From: an uncultured Planctomycetota bacterium
Lineage (GTDB): Bacteria; Planctomycetota; UBA1135; GCA-002686595
Length of the DNA stretch: 64,000 nt
Assembly: GCA_903928115.1 (NCBI GenBank)
Contig: CAIYPP010000132.1
Location: 20,969 to 84,968, forward strand
Reading direction: 5' to 3'
Shown here: piece after piece, positions 1-7,678 of the stretch
How the letters are laid out: each line of letters starts with the position of its first letter
Position numbering within the stretch: the stretch's first letter is position 1
Made by a program: the position numbers and the translations under genes
Notes under the pieces: model-generated
Seen by the model: only the letters and a program-made list of their open reading frames with translations
Told to the model about the DNA's origin: nothing
The model's database searches: none

Positions 1-403
1 TCACCATCGTCTGCCAGTTGAGCAGCGCCTCGAGTCGGCCTTGGCTGATTTCGGCCTGATAGGGCGTGTACTGCGTGTACCAGCCGGGGTTCTCGAGGAT
101 GTTGCGCAGGATCACCGGCGGGGTGATCGTGCCGTAGTAGCCGAGGCCGATGAAGCTGCGGAATACTTGGTTGCCGCTGGCGATCTGCTTGAGCTCCGCG
201 AGCAGCTCGTGCTCTCCGCGCTCGCCGCCGAGCGCGAACGGTCGGCGCATGCGGATCGCGCCGGGCACGGTCTCTTCCATCAGCTGCTCGAGGCTCTTCG
301 CGCGCACCGCAGCGAGCATCTCGCTCACGTCGGCGTCGCTCGGCCCGATGTGGCGGCGGACGAAGGTGTCGGTCGGGGACAGGAACGAGGGGATCGACGC
401 CAC
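1..403 (-). CDS. gcvP: Glycine dehydrogenase P-protein, 5' part (runs off the window)
   Basis: Partial gene: the N-terminal 134 residues are present and the rest lies beyond position 1. The P-protein decarboxylates glycine with PLP and passes the aminomethyl group to lipoyl-GcvH in the glycine cleavage system. The visible part has typical N-terminal features: [17 protein letters not shown] near residue 14, then [33 protein letters not shown] and [15 protein letters not shown]. The start is taken as GTG at 401-403 because an AGGAG sits 8 nt upstream on the minus strand. I cannot tell whether this is the full-length or the split (GcvPA) form. No glycine riboswitch is evident in the 166 bp upstream. 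Confidence 0.9.
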   Translation of the reverse strand, partial: MASIPSFLSPTDTFVRRHIGPSDADVSEMLAAVRAKSLEQLMEETVPGAIRMRRPFALGGERGEHELLAELKQIASGNQVFRSFIGLGYYGTITPPVILRNILENPGWYTQYTPYQAEISQGRLEALLNWQTMV

Positions 404-569
404 GGCATGCACTCCTGGGCCACCCGGCCCTCGGGGTTTCGCGCGGGGTCCCTCCCAGCCCTACCGACGGGCGTGCGGACGGCCCCCGCGAGCCGCGGAT
501 TGTAGCGACGGTGGGGGCGCGGCGTGCCCCGTCCGAGCGCGGCGAATCGAGGCCTCCACCCGCCTCGCC

Positions 570-2363
570 CTAGGCTGCGGTGCCGCCCTCGCCTGCGGGC
601 TCGTCCGTTCCGCCGCCTTCGCCCCGCCGCGCGAGCGTTCGGCGGTAGGCCGCGAGGATGTGCTGGCGCTCGAGCATGCCGACCACGCGGCGCGGCTCCG
701 CGCGTGAGACGACCGGCAGCTGGCGGAAGCCGTGCTGGTCGAGCCGCGCGAGGGCGAGCGACAGCGGCTCGTCCTCGAAGATGGTGACGACGCGCCGCTC
801 GCAGAGGTCCGAGGCGATCGTGAGCGCCCCGAGCTGCGCCGCCGTGCTCTCGTCGATCTGGCGGAGGTCCTGCAGCGACAGGATGCCGACCATGAGGTCG
901 CGCTCGTCGACCACGACGAAGGCGTTCGCCCGCGAGCGCGAGACGAGGGCTTGGAGCTGTGGTGCCGTCGCGGACGCCGGGACGCCCTCGAAGCCAGGGT
1001 GCATCGCATCCTGAGCGAAGACGCCCCCGAGGGCGGTGACATCGCGATCCTCGCGCAAGTGCACGCCGCGCGACGCGAGCTCGGCGTCATCGATGCCGTG
1101 GCGCTCGAACTTGCGCGCGACGTAGAGCGCGGCCGCGACCGCCAAGATCGTGGGGAGCACCGCCGTCGAGGAGGAGCCCGTCATCTCGAACACGAGGAAG
1201 ATCGACGTCAGCGGAGCGCGCACGGTCGCAGCGAGCAGGGCGCCCATGCCGATCATCGCGTAGTGGCCGGAGATCGAGATGCTCTCGGGCCACAGCCGAT
1301 CCGCCGTGCCGCCGACGAGCGCGCCGAGCGCGGCGCCGAGCACCAGCGACGGACCGAAGATGCCGCCAGCGCCTCCCGAGCCGATCGTCAGGCTCGTGGC
1401 GAGCGCCTTGGCGAGCACGAGCGCGCCGAGCGCGGCGAGCAGCATCCCGCTCGCGGACTTTTCGAGCCCAAGCAGGACCTCGATGACCTCGTGCCCCGCG
1501 CCGAGGACGCCGGGCGTGAACAGTGCGAGCATCCCGACCAGCGCTCCCCCGAGCGCCGGCCGCGCGAGTGCGGGGATCGAGCTCTTGGCGAAGCCGCGTC
1601 GCGTCGCGAAGAAGAGCCGCGAGAAGAGCGCGCCGACGAGCCCGCAGGCGAGTCCGAGCGCGAGGTAGACGAGGAGCTCTGCGGGGCCGACGAGCTCGAA
1701 GGGCTGGACGTCGAAGATCGGCGCGTCGCCGCGCATGGCGCGCGCGACGACCGTCGCCGAGCCCGCGGCCACCACGACGCGCACGAAGTTCTGCAGGTCG
1801 TAGTTCCCCGCGAGCACGATCTCCTGCGTGAAGAAGACCGCCGCGATGGGGGCGCCGTAGGCCGCCGCGACCGCCGCGCTCGCCCCGCACGCCACCATGA
1901 CGCGCAGCCGCTCGCCCGCGAGCTGTCGCACTCGCCCGAACCATGCCGCGATGCCGCCGCCGAGCGAGGCGATCGGCCCCTCGACCCCAGCCGAGCCTCC
2001 CGAGCCGAGCGTGATGGCCGCCGCCACCGCGCGCAGCACGATCAGCTTGGGCTGGAGCTCGCCCACGCGCAGGTTCACCTTCTCCAGGAAGGAGGGCAGG
2101 GAATAGCCGCCGACGTCGGACTGGCTGAAGTGCCCGAGGAGGCCCACGGCGAGCCCGCCGAGCGCGGGCGCCAGCACGAAGAGCAGCGGCTTCCAGCCCA
2201 GTCCGAGCGGAGTGAACAAGCCCTCGGTGCCGGAGACGAAGACCTGCTGCGAGAGCGAGATCAGGGCGCGCAGGGCCGAGTCCAGCAGCGCCCCCGCGGC
2301 GCCGACGGCGGCCGCGAGGATCAGGAACTGGGTCTCCGGCTCGAGGCGCAGCTTCTTCAGCAC
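570..2363 (-). CDS. ClC-family chloride channel/antiporter with C-terminal CBS domains
   Basis: 597-residue membrane protein of the ClC superfamily, moving chloride or another anion, possibly in exchange for protons. Hydrophobic helices fill residues 10-420. The filter region reads GSGGSAGVEGP at about 120-130, so the gating glutamate is kept (E128) while the usual GSGIP becomes GSGGS. The second pore motif GIFGPSLVLGAALG is present. The last 160 residues form two CBS motifs (QDAMHPGFEGVPAS and the HGFRQLPVV area), which usually bind adenine nucleotides and regulate gating. The GTG start is at 2361-2363. It lies on the same strand as gcvP, 166 bp upstream, so the two could be co-transcribed, but a functional link is not obvious. 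Confidence 0.9.
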   Translation of the reverse strand: MLKKLRLEPETQFLILAAAVGAAGALLDSALRALISLSQQVFVSGTEGLFTPLGLGWKPLLFVLAPALGGLAVGLLGHFSQSDVGGYSLPSFLEKVNLRVGELQPKLIVLRAVAAAITLGSGGSAGVEGPIASLGGGIAAWFGRVRQLAGERLRVMVACGASAAVAAAYGAPIAAVFFTQEIVLAGNYDLQNFVRVVVAAGSATVVARAMRGDAPIFDVQPFELVGPAELLVYLALGLACGLVGALFSRLFFATRRGFAKSSIPALARPALGGALVGMLALFTPGVLGAGHEVIEVLLGLEKSASGMLLAALGALVLAKALATSLTIGSGGAGGIFGPSLVLGAALGALVGGTADRLWPESISISGHYAMIGMGALLAATVRAPLTSIFLVFEMTGSSSTAVLPTILAVAAALYVARKFERHGIDDAELASRGVHLREDRDVTALGGVFAQDAMHPGFEGVPASATAPQLQALVSRSRANAFVVVDERDLMVGILSLQDLRQIDESTAAQLGALTIASDLCERRVVTIFEDEPLSLALARLDQHGFRQLPVVSRAEPRRVVGMLERQHILAAYRRTLARRGEGGGTDEPAGEGGTAA

Positions 2364-2406
2364 GCAGGCATCCTAGCCTTGGACCGTCGAGCGCGGCGGA
2401 AACGTG

Positions 2407-2446
2407 CGCGGCGCGCCTCGCTGCCGAAGCAACGAGGCGCGCCGCG
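2407..2446 (-). terminator. Perfect 14-bp inverted repeat, likely terminator of the DUF3332 gene
   Basis: CGCGGCGCGCCTCG at 2407-2420 is followed by a 12-nt loop and its exact complement at 2433-2446. It lies between the DUF3332 stop codon and the GTG start of the ClC gene, where a terminator would be expected. The U-tract after the stem is poor (CACGTTTCC on the minus strand), so it may instead be an mRNA-stabilising hairpin. Confidence 0.55.
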
Positions 2447-2487
2447 GGTCACAGCGTCCCTTGCGGGGAGCTGCGGCGAGCATCAGC

Positions 2488-2730
2488 TCACTTGGCCGAC
2501 TCGTCGCCCGACCACCACTCGATCGAGTTGAACACGACGTAGTCGGCGAACAGGCACAGGCTGTAAACCTGGCAAATGGTGAGTCCGAGGAACACGGCTT
2601 CGTTGCCCCAGCGGTTGCTGGTGACCGTCATGTTCCAGTCGTGGACCTTGTTGAACGTCTTGTTCGGGCCGAGGCAGCTCGCGCCGAACAGGCCGAGGGC
2701 CAGCGACGCGGCGATGAGGCTCTTCTTCAT
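2488..2730 (-). CDS. DUF3332-family small lipoprotein
   Basis: 80 residues. The N-terminus is a lipoprotein signal (MKKSLIAASLALGLFGASC, lipobox FGASC), so the mature protein begins at Cys19 and should be lipid-anchored outside the cytoplasmic membrane. The rest matches the DUF3332 pattern as I remember it: KVHDWNMTV, then a hydrophobic stretch AVFLGLTICQVYSLCLFADYVVFNSIEWW. That stretch may form one or two membrane helices. The function is unknown; the family is small and occurs in several Gram-negative phyla. ATG start. A perfect hairpin follows the gene. Confidence 0.75.
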   Translation of the reverse strand: MKKSLIAASLALGLFGASCLGPNKTFNKVHDWNMTVTSNRWGNEAVFLGLTICQVYSLCLFADYVVFNSIEWWSGDESAK

Positions 2731-2863
2731 TGATCGTGAATCCAGAGAGTGTTGGGGGTTGCCAAAAAGGCCCCTGTGCAGACCTTGCGGTACGCCGAGG
2801 CTTCCGAAAGGCTAAGAATTGGCAGCCCCCGATTCCACCCCCCTCCCGCCAGCTGCCTGTCGG

Positions 2864-4282
2864 CTACCGCTGCAGCGCCTGCAGTTCGGTGTACTCCTCC
2901 AAGCCCGCTCGCCCGAGCTCCCGCCCGCGGCCCGAGCGCTTGAAGCCGCCGAACGGTGCGAGAACGTTCCACTTGCCGCCGTTCAAGTCGACCTGACCCG
3001 TCCTCAGACGCCGCGCCACCCGCTCGGCGCGCGCGCGGTCCCCCGACCAGACAGCCCCGCCGAGGCCGTAGGAGGAGTCATTGGCGAGCTCGATCGCGTG
3101 CTCGTCGCCGTCGTGGGGGATCAGGCACAGCACCGGCCCGAAGACCTCCTCGCGCGCGACTTCGCAGCGCGGATCGACGTGGGTGAACACCGTCGGCGCC
3201 ACGAAGTGGCCCCGCGAGAGGCCCGCAGGGGGCTCGACACCCCCGCAGGCAAGTTCCACCCCCGCTTCCAGCGCGCGTCGCACGAATCCGAGCACGCGCT
3301 CGCGCTGGGCGGCGCTGACCAGCGGTCCGAGGCGCGTAGCGGGGTCGAGCGGATCGCCGACGCGGTAGGTCGCCGCGGTCGCCACGGCGAGCCGCGTGGC
3401 CTCGGCCATGCGTGCACGCGGCACGAGCATGCGGGTCAGCGCGCTGCACGTCTGGCCCGAGTTGAGGAACGCCCCGCCGACGCCCGCGGGCACGGCACGC
3501 GCGAAGTCCGCGTCGTCGAGGATCACGCACGGAGACTTGCCGCCGAGCTCGAGCGCACAGCGGGCGAAGTTCCCGGCCGCGAGCTCCGCCACGCGCCGTC
3601 CCGCGCGCGTCGAGCCGGTGAAGGACACCATGTCGAGGTCGGGATGCGCGGCGAGCGCTTCTCCGACCGTGCCGCCGGGTCCCAAGACGAGGTTGAACAC
3701 TCCGGCGGGTAGTCCGCAGGACTCGACCACCTCCGCGAAGAGCAGCGCCGAGAGCGGGCACACCTCGCTCGGCTTCACCACGACCGTGCAGCCCGCCGCG
3801 AGCGCGGGCGCGACTTTCGCGACGACTTGGTGCAGCGGGTAGTTCCAGGGCGTGATCGCGCCGACGACACCCACGCTCTGACGGATCACGAGCGAGTTCC
3901 CGACCTCTTCCTCGAAGCGGTAGTCGCGCAGGAGCTGGGCGTAGGACGCCAGCACGGCGACCGGAAGCCCGGCTTGCACGCGGCGCGAGAGTTCGAGAGG
4001 CATGCCCAACTCGGACGTGATCAAGCTGCCCAGCTCGTCGCGTCGCGCCGCGAGCGCCTTGGAGAGCCGCTCCAGCATCGCCGCGCGCTCGGAGGGCGCC
4101 GTGCGAGACCATGCGGGCCACGCCGCCCGCGCCGACTTCACGGCGGCGTCGACATCGGCTGCGGACGACGACCGGACGCGCGCGAGCGGTGCCTCGGTCG
4201 CGGGGTTGGAGACCACGCATTCGCCCTCGCCCTGGTTCTCGACCCACGCCCCGCCCCAGTACGCACGGTGTTCGACTCGCAT
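2864..4282 (-). CDS. NAD(P)-dependent aldehyde dehydrogenase
   Basis: 472 residues, the normal size for this family. It oxidises an aldehyde to the acid with NAD(P). Active-site elements are intact: ITPWNYP with Asn147, Lys170 in VVVKPSE, FTGSTRAG for the cofactor loop, general-base Glu245 in LELGGKSP, and nucleophile Cys279 in NSGQTCSA. The C-terminus GFKRSGRGRELGRAGLEEYTE is typical of betaine-aldehyde- or vanillin-type members, but the substrate cannot be read from sequence. The gene is monocistronic by position. The flanking gene upstream is divergent. Confidence 0.9.
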   Translation of the reverse strand: MRVEHRAYWGGAWVENQGEGECVVSNPATEAPLARVRSSSAADVDAAVKSARAAWPAWSRTAPSERAAMLERLSKALAARRDELGSLITSELGMPLELSRRVQAGLPVAVLASYAQLLRDYRFEEEVGNSLVIRQSVGVVGAITPWNYPLHQVVAKVAPALAAGCTVVVKPSEVCPLSALLFAEVVESCGLPAGVFNLVLGPGGTVGEALAAHPDLDMVSFTGSTRAGRRVAELAAGNFARCALELGGKSPCVILDDADFARAVPAGVGGAFLNSGQTCSALTRMLVPRARMAEATRLAVATAATYRVGDPLDPATRLGPLVSAAQRERVLGFVRRALEAGVELACGGVEPPAGLSRGHFVAPTVFTHVDPRCEVAREEVFGPVLCLIPHDGDEHAIELANDSSYGLGGAVWSGDRARAERVARRLRTGQVDLNGGKWNVLAPFGGFKRSGRGRELGRAGLEEYTELQALQR

Positions 4283-4399
4283 CGCGGCAAGCTAGCGCAG
4301 CGAGCGCGCTCGGGCCGGGGTCTGCACGCCTGAAATCCGGCCCGGGTCAAGCTGGAGCCCCAGGTCTCCCGATGTAGGTCGGCGGAGGTTCTCGAGAAC

Positions 4400-5161
4400 G
4401 TGTTCTTCTGGCGCAAGCAGCCTGCCGAAACTCCGCCTGCGACGGCGCCCGAAAACCAGCGCGGTGCGTACCGCCGCGGCAACTCGCGCGCTCAGCCGCT
4501 GGAGCTCACTTTGCGCGTCCCAGGCATCGCGCCGTTCCGGGTCGAGCTCGCCGACCTCTCTGCGACTGGGGCGGGGCTGCGTCTGCCGCGTTTCGACCGC
4601 CTGCTGACGTTCGGCGAGCGCGTCGAGCTCGCCATCTCGAGCGGGATGCGCCAAGAAGTGCTCCTCGGTGCGCGCGTGGTCAGCATGCGCCGCGACGGGC
4701 CGGGCCATGTGCGCTACGGGGTCGAGTTCCTCGCGCCCGAGGCGGTTCTGCGCGGTCTCGATCCCAGCTATTTCCGGCACTTCAACCGCCGTCGCGAGCG
4801 GCGTGTGCCGCCCTCGCTCGATCGGCGCCCTGCCGTGAACGTCGAGCTCCGAGGCACCTCGATCGCGGGCGTGATGTGTGACATCTCGGAGGGCGGCGTC
4901 GCGGTCAGCGTCCCGGCGGAGGCCGCACGCGGACTCAAGGAGCTCACTTCGGTCGTCCTGCGTTTCCACCTCCCGGGACTGCGCGACGAGTTCTGCCTGC
5001 GGGCGACTCTGCGGCACTGCTCCCGCGGGAGGGTCCAAGCGCAGCTCGGGTTCGAGTTCGACGGCGCGGACCGGGGATACGAGGAGCAGGGAGGGGCGCT
5101 CGCCGAGTTCGTCCGCGAGCGCACCCGCGAAGCCGAGGCTTGGGAGCGGAACGTCGGCTGA
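4400..5161 (+). CDS. Protein with two tandem PilZ-like domains
   Basis: 253 residues, GTG start, with GGAGG 11 nt upstream. Two PilZ-like units can be seen. The first, residues about 18-115, has YRRGNSR followed by ELADLSATGAGLRLP. The second, about 128-235, has FNRRRERRVPP, then CDISEGGVAVSVP and a closing LGFEFD. PilZ domains bind cyclic di-GMP through RxxxR and (D/N)xSxxG. The second unit fits this pattern best; the first keeps DxSxxG. No other catalytic domain is present, so it is probably a c-di-GMP receptor acting on an unknown partner. It is soluble, with no signal peptide. Confidence 0.8.
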   Translation: MFFWRKQPAETPPATAPENQRGAYRRGNSRAQPLELTLRVPGIAPFRVELADLSATGAGLRLPRFDRLLTFGERVELAISSGMRQEVLLGARVVSMRRDGPGHVRYGVEFLAPEAVLRGLDPSYFRHFNRRRERRVPPSLDRRPAVNVELRGTSIAGVMCDISEGGVAVSVPAEAARGLKELTSVVLRFHLPGLRDEFCLRATLRHCSRGRVQAQLGFEFDGADRGYEEQGGALAEFVRERTREAEAWERNVG

Positions 5162-5281
5162 GCCGTTGCCCTTCCGCGAACGCGCCTCCGCGTCGGTCCG
5201 TTACGAGAGTTTTTCACGGCTGAAACGCGAGAGGGGCGTTATCGTACGCCGGCTTCGAGCTCCTCCGGCTCGATCCCCACG

Positions 5282-6037
5282 ATGAAGCCCCCGATCCCCG
5301 TCGACGAGGAAGAGCGTCTCGCGCGCCTCCGAAGCTACGCGATCCTCGACACCGCGCCGGAAGCTGGCTTCGACGACCTTGTCGCGCTCGCGGCCCACCT
5401 CTTCGGCGTCCCGATGGCGTTCGTGAGCCTCGTCGACTCCGAGCGGCAGTGGTTCAAGGCGAAGGTCGGTCTCGATGTTTGCGAGACCTCACGCGACGTC
5501 GCGTTTTGCGCGCACGCGATCGTTCAAGATGCGCCGCTGGTCGTCCCCGACACGCTGCGCGACCCGCGCTTCGCGGACAATGCTCTCGTGACCGGAGCGC
5601 CGCACCTGCGCTTCTACGTGGGTGCGCCGCTGCACACCGGCTCGGGGAGCGCACTCGGAACGCTGTGCGTCTTGGACACCGCTCCGCATCAGGTCGCGCC
5701 CCAGTCCGTGGCGATGCTTCAAAAGCTCGCGGCGATGGTCGTCGACCGGCTCGAGCTGCGGCGCAAGCTCGAAGAGCTGAAGGACGCGCTCGAAGCCCGC
5801 GCACGCGCCGACGAGGCTCGCGAGCGCACCGTGGTGGAGCTGCGCGACGCGCTCGACCGAGTGCGCAAGCTCGAAGGGCTGCTTCCGATCTGTTCGGGAT
5901 GCCGCCAGATCCGCGACGAGAGCGGCGCTTGGCGCCAGCTCGATCATTTCCTCGCCGCGACCGGCAAGGCGCGCTTCACGCACAGTATCTGCCCTGTCTG
6001 CGTGAAGGCCCTGTACCCCGATTTCTCGGGCGCCTAG
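5282..6037 (+). CDS. GAF-domain sensor protein with a Cys-rich C-terminal tail
   Basis: 251 residues, cytoplasmic. Residues 12-165 are a GAF domain (RLRSYAILDTAPE, VSLVDSERQWFKAKVGL, FCAHAI, FYVGAPL, GTLCVLD). A coiled-coil helix rich in Glu and Arg follows (about 160-200). The last 50 residues form a compact motif, LPICSGCRQIRDESGAW...ICPVCVKALYP, with two CxxC pairs. From memory, this tail is common at the ends of PAS/GAF and response-regulator proteins and probably folds around a metal. There is no kinase or cyclase output domain, so it likely signals through protein contacts. Its stop codon shares CTAG with the convergent gene. Confidence 0.8.
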   Translation: MKPPIPVDEEERLARLRSYAILDTAPEAGFDDLVALAAHLFGVPMAFVSLVDSERQWFKAKVGLDVCETSRDVAFCAHAIVQDAPLVVPDTLRDPRFADNALVTGAPHLRFYVGAPLHTGSGSALGTLCVLDTAPHQVAPQSVAMLQKLAAMVVDRLELRRKLEELKDALEARARADEARERTVVELRDALDRVRKLEGLLPICSGCRQIRDESGAWRQLDHFLAATGKARFTHSICPVCVKALYPDFSGA

Positions 6038-6939
6038 CGCGGCTCGAACACCTCGCGGGCGACGCGATAGGTGTTGGCGTGCGCTTCCAGCGTCGGCTCG
6101 ATCGGATCGCTGTAGCCGCCGCCCAGCGTCGCGACCGTGGGCAAGCCCCGCGCACGCGCTGCGAGGAACACGCGCCGATCGCGCTCCGCGAGCCCTGCGT
6201 GCGTGAGCGCGAGGCGACCGAGCTTGTCGTGCACCAGCGGGTCGACGCCGCCTTGGTAGAAGACGGCGTCGGGCCGGGCGCGCTCGTAGGCCTGCGCCAT
6301 GTGCAAGTCGAGCAAGGCGAGGAACTCGTCGTCGCCCGTCTGGTCGCGCAGGGGCACGTCGAGGTCGCTCGTCTGCTTGCGCGCGGGGAAGTTGCGCTCG
6401 CCGTGCATCGAGAACGTGAAGACGCGCTCGTCGCCTTGGAAAATCGAAGCCGTGCCGTCGCCTTGGTGGACGTCGAGGTCGACCACGAGCACGCGCGACG
6501 CCGCGCCGCGCGCGAGCAGCGCCACGGCGGCGATCGCGATGTCGTTGAACACGCAAAAGCCTGAGCCTTCCGCGCGATAGGCATGGTGCGTTCCACCTGC
6601 GAGCACACCGGAGAAGCCGCGCTCCAGCGCGGCGTCTGCAGCGAGCAGCGTCCCACCGGCGCTGCCGAGGGTCCGCGCGACCATCGCGGGAGACCAAGGA
6701 AAGCCGATGCGCGCGAGCGCCTTCGGGTCGAGCGAGCCGTCGAGGTAGCCGCGCACATAGCTCGCGTCGTGGACCGCGAGCACGGCCTCAAGCGGCGCCG
6801 CCTGCGCGGGCACGAGCTCGTCTTCGTCGAGCACCCGCTCGTCGACGAGCTTGCGCCGCAGCGCCGCGTACTTGTGCATCGGAAAGCGATGCCCCGGCGG
6901 CAGCGGGACCGTGAAGTGGTCCGTGTAGAAGACGCGCAT
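6034..6939 (-). CDS. Histone deacetylase-like (acetoin utilisation/acetylpolyamine) hydrolase
   Basis: 301 residues of the arginase/deacetylase superfamily. Bacterial members remove acetyl groups from polyamines, proteins or other amides with Zn. The active site is recognisable: the His pair in GGTHHAYR (118-119), GFCVFNDIA, and Zn ligands Asp156 and His158 in DLDVHQGDGT. GGVDPLVHDKLGRLALT and TLGGGYS close the fold. The start is ATG at 6939 because the family's N-terminus (MRVFYTDHF) begins there; the open frame extends upstream only as low-complexity Arg-rich sequence. It ends convergently with the GAF gene, sharing CTAG at 6034-6037. Confidence 0.88.
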   Translation of the reverse strand: MRVFYTDHFTVPLPPGHRFPMHKYAALRRKLVDERVLDEDELVPAQAAPLEAVLAVHDASYVRGYLDGSLDPKALARIGFPWSPAMVARTLGSAGGTLLAADAALERGFSGVLAGGTHHAYRAEGSGFCVFNDIAIAAVALLARGAASRVLVVDLDVHQGDGTASIFQGDERVFTFSMHGERNFPARKQTSDLDVPLRDQTGDDEFLALLDLHMAQAYERARPDAVFYQGGVDPLVHDKLGRLALTHAGLAERDRRVFLAARARGLPTVATLGGGYSDPIEPTLEAHANTYRVAREVFEPR

Positions 6940-7034
6940 CGCCGGGCAGCGTAGCAGCCTGCCGCGCTGCAGAAATCGCCTCTCGGTCGCGCGGCGCGCT
7001 TTCCACGACGTCCCGCGCCTGTTACGAACGGGCC

Positions 7035-7616
7035 ATGAAGCGTATCTGCGTGTTTTGTGGCGCGAATGCGGGCAATTCGCCCCGCTACGCCGAGGTGGCG
7101 CACGAGCTCGGGCGCGAGCTCGCGCGACGCGAGATCGAGCTCGTGTACGGCGGTGGGAATGTCGGCCTGATGGGCGCCGTCGCCGACGGGACACTCGCGG
7201 CGGGCGGGCGTGTCATCGGGGTCATCCCGCGTGCGCTGCTCGAGCGCGAGCTCGCGCACAAGGGCGCTCAGGAGATGCACGTCGTCGACACGATGCACGA
7301 GCGCAAGGCGCTGATGGCGAAACTCTCCGACGCATTCGTCGCGCTGCCCGGCGGCTACGGAACGCTCGACGAGCTGTGCGAGGTCCTCACGTGGTCTCAG
7401 CTCGGCTTCCACCGCAAGCCGGTCGCGCTGTTCGACATCGACGACTATTGGGCGCCGCTTGTGGCGCTGTTCGACCACGCCGTGTCGCGTGGGTTCGTGA
7501 GCGCGGAAAACCGCCGTCTCGTGCTCGAGGAGCGCTCGATCCCGCGACTCATGGATCGACTCGCGAGCTGGCGCGCTTTCGGTGGCGAAACGTGGCTCGA
7601 GGAGCGCGATCTCTAG
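7035..7616 (+). CDS. LOG-family (TIGR00730) nucleoside-monophosphate phosphoribohydrolase
   Basis: 193 residues, Rossmann-like. The LOG family cleaves N-glycosidic bonds of nucleoside 5'-monophosphates; plant homologues activate cytokinins. Diagnostic motifs are present: FCGANAGNSPRYAE at the N-terminus, LVYGGGNVGLMG, the MHERKALM helix and the catalytic PGGYGTLDEL. The length is normal. It is divergent from the deacetylase-like gene and 62 bp upstream of the cytochrome operon, so it could lie in the same transcript, though a link to that operon is not evident. Confidence 0.9.
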   Translation: MKRICVFCGANAGNSPRYAEVAHELGRELARREIELVYGGGNVGLMGAVADGTLAAGGRVIGVIPRALLERELAHKGAQEMHVVDTMHERKALMAKLSDAFVALPGGYGTLDELCEVLTWSQLGFHRKPVALFDIDDYWAPLVALFDHAVSRGFVSAENRRLVLEERSIPRLMDRLASWRAFGGETWLEERDL

Positions 7617-7678
7617 CCGACCGAGGCCACCACGGAAGGGGCGGAGATGGCTACGATGCGGGCTACGAGGTCCGGCCC

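Noticed and set aside
404..569. Glycine riboswitch upstream of gcvP
   Set aside because: The region was examined, but none of the conserved glycine aptamer helices could be recognised.
732..2531. Long open frame (599 codons) on the plus strand
   Set aside because: It is antisense to the ClC gene, has no domain, and its Arg/Glu/Asp-heavy composition is what a high-GC antisense frame gives.
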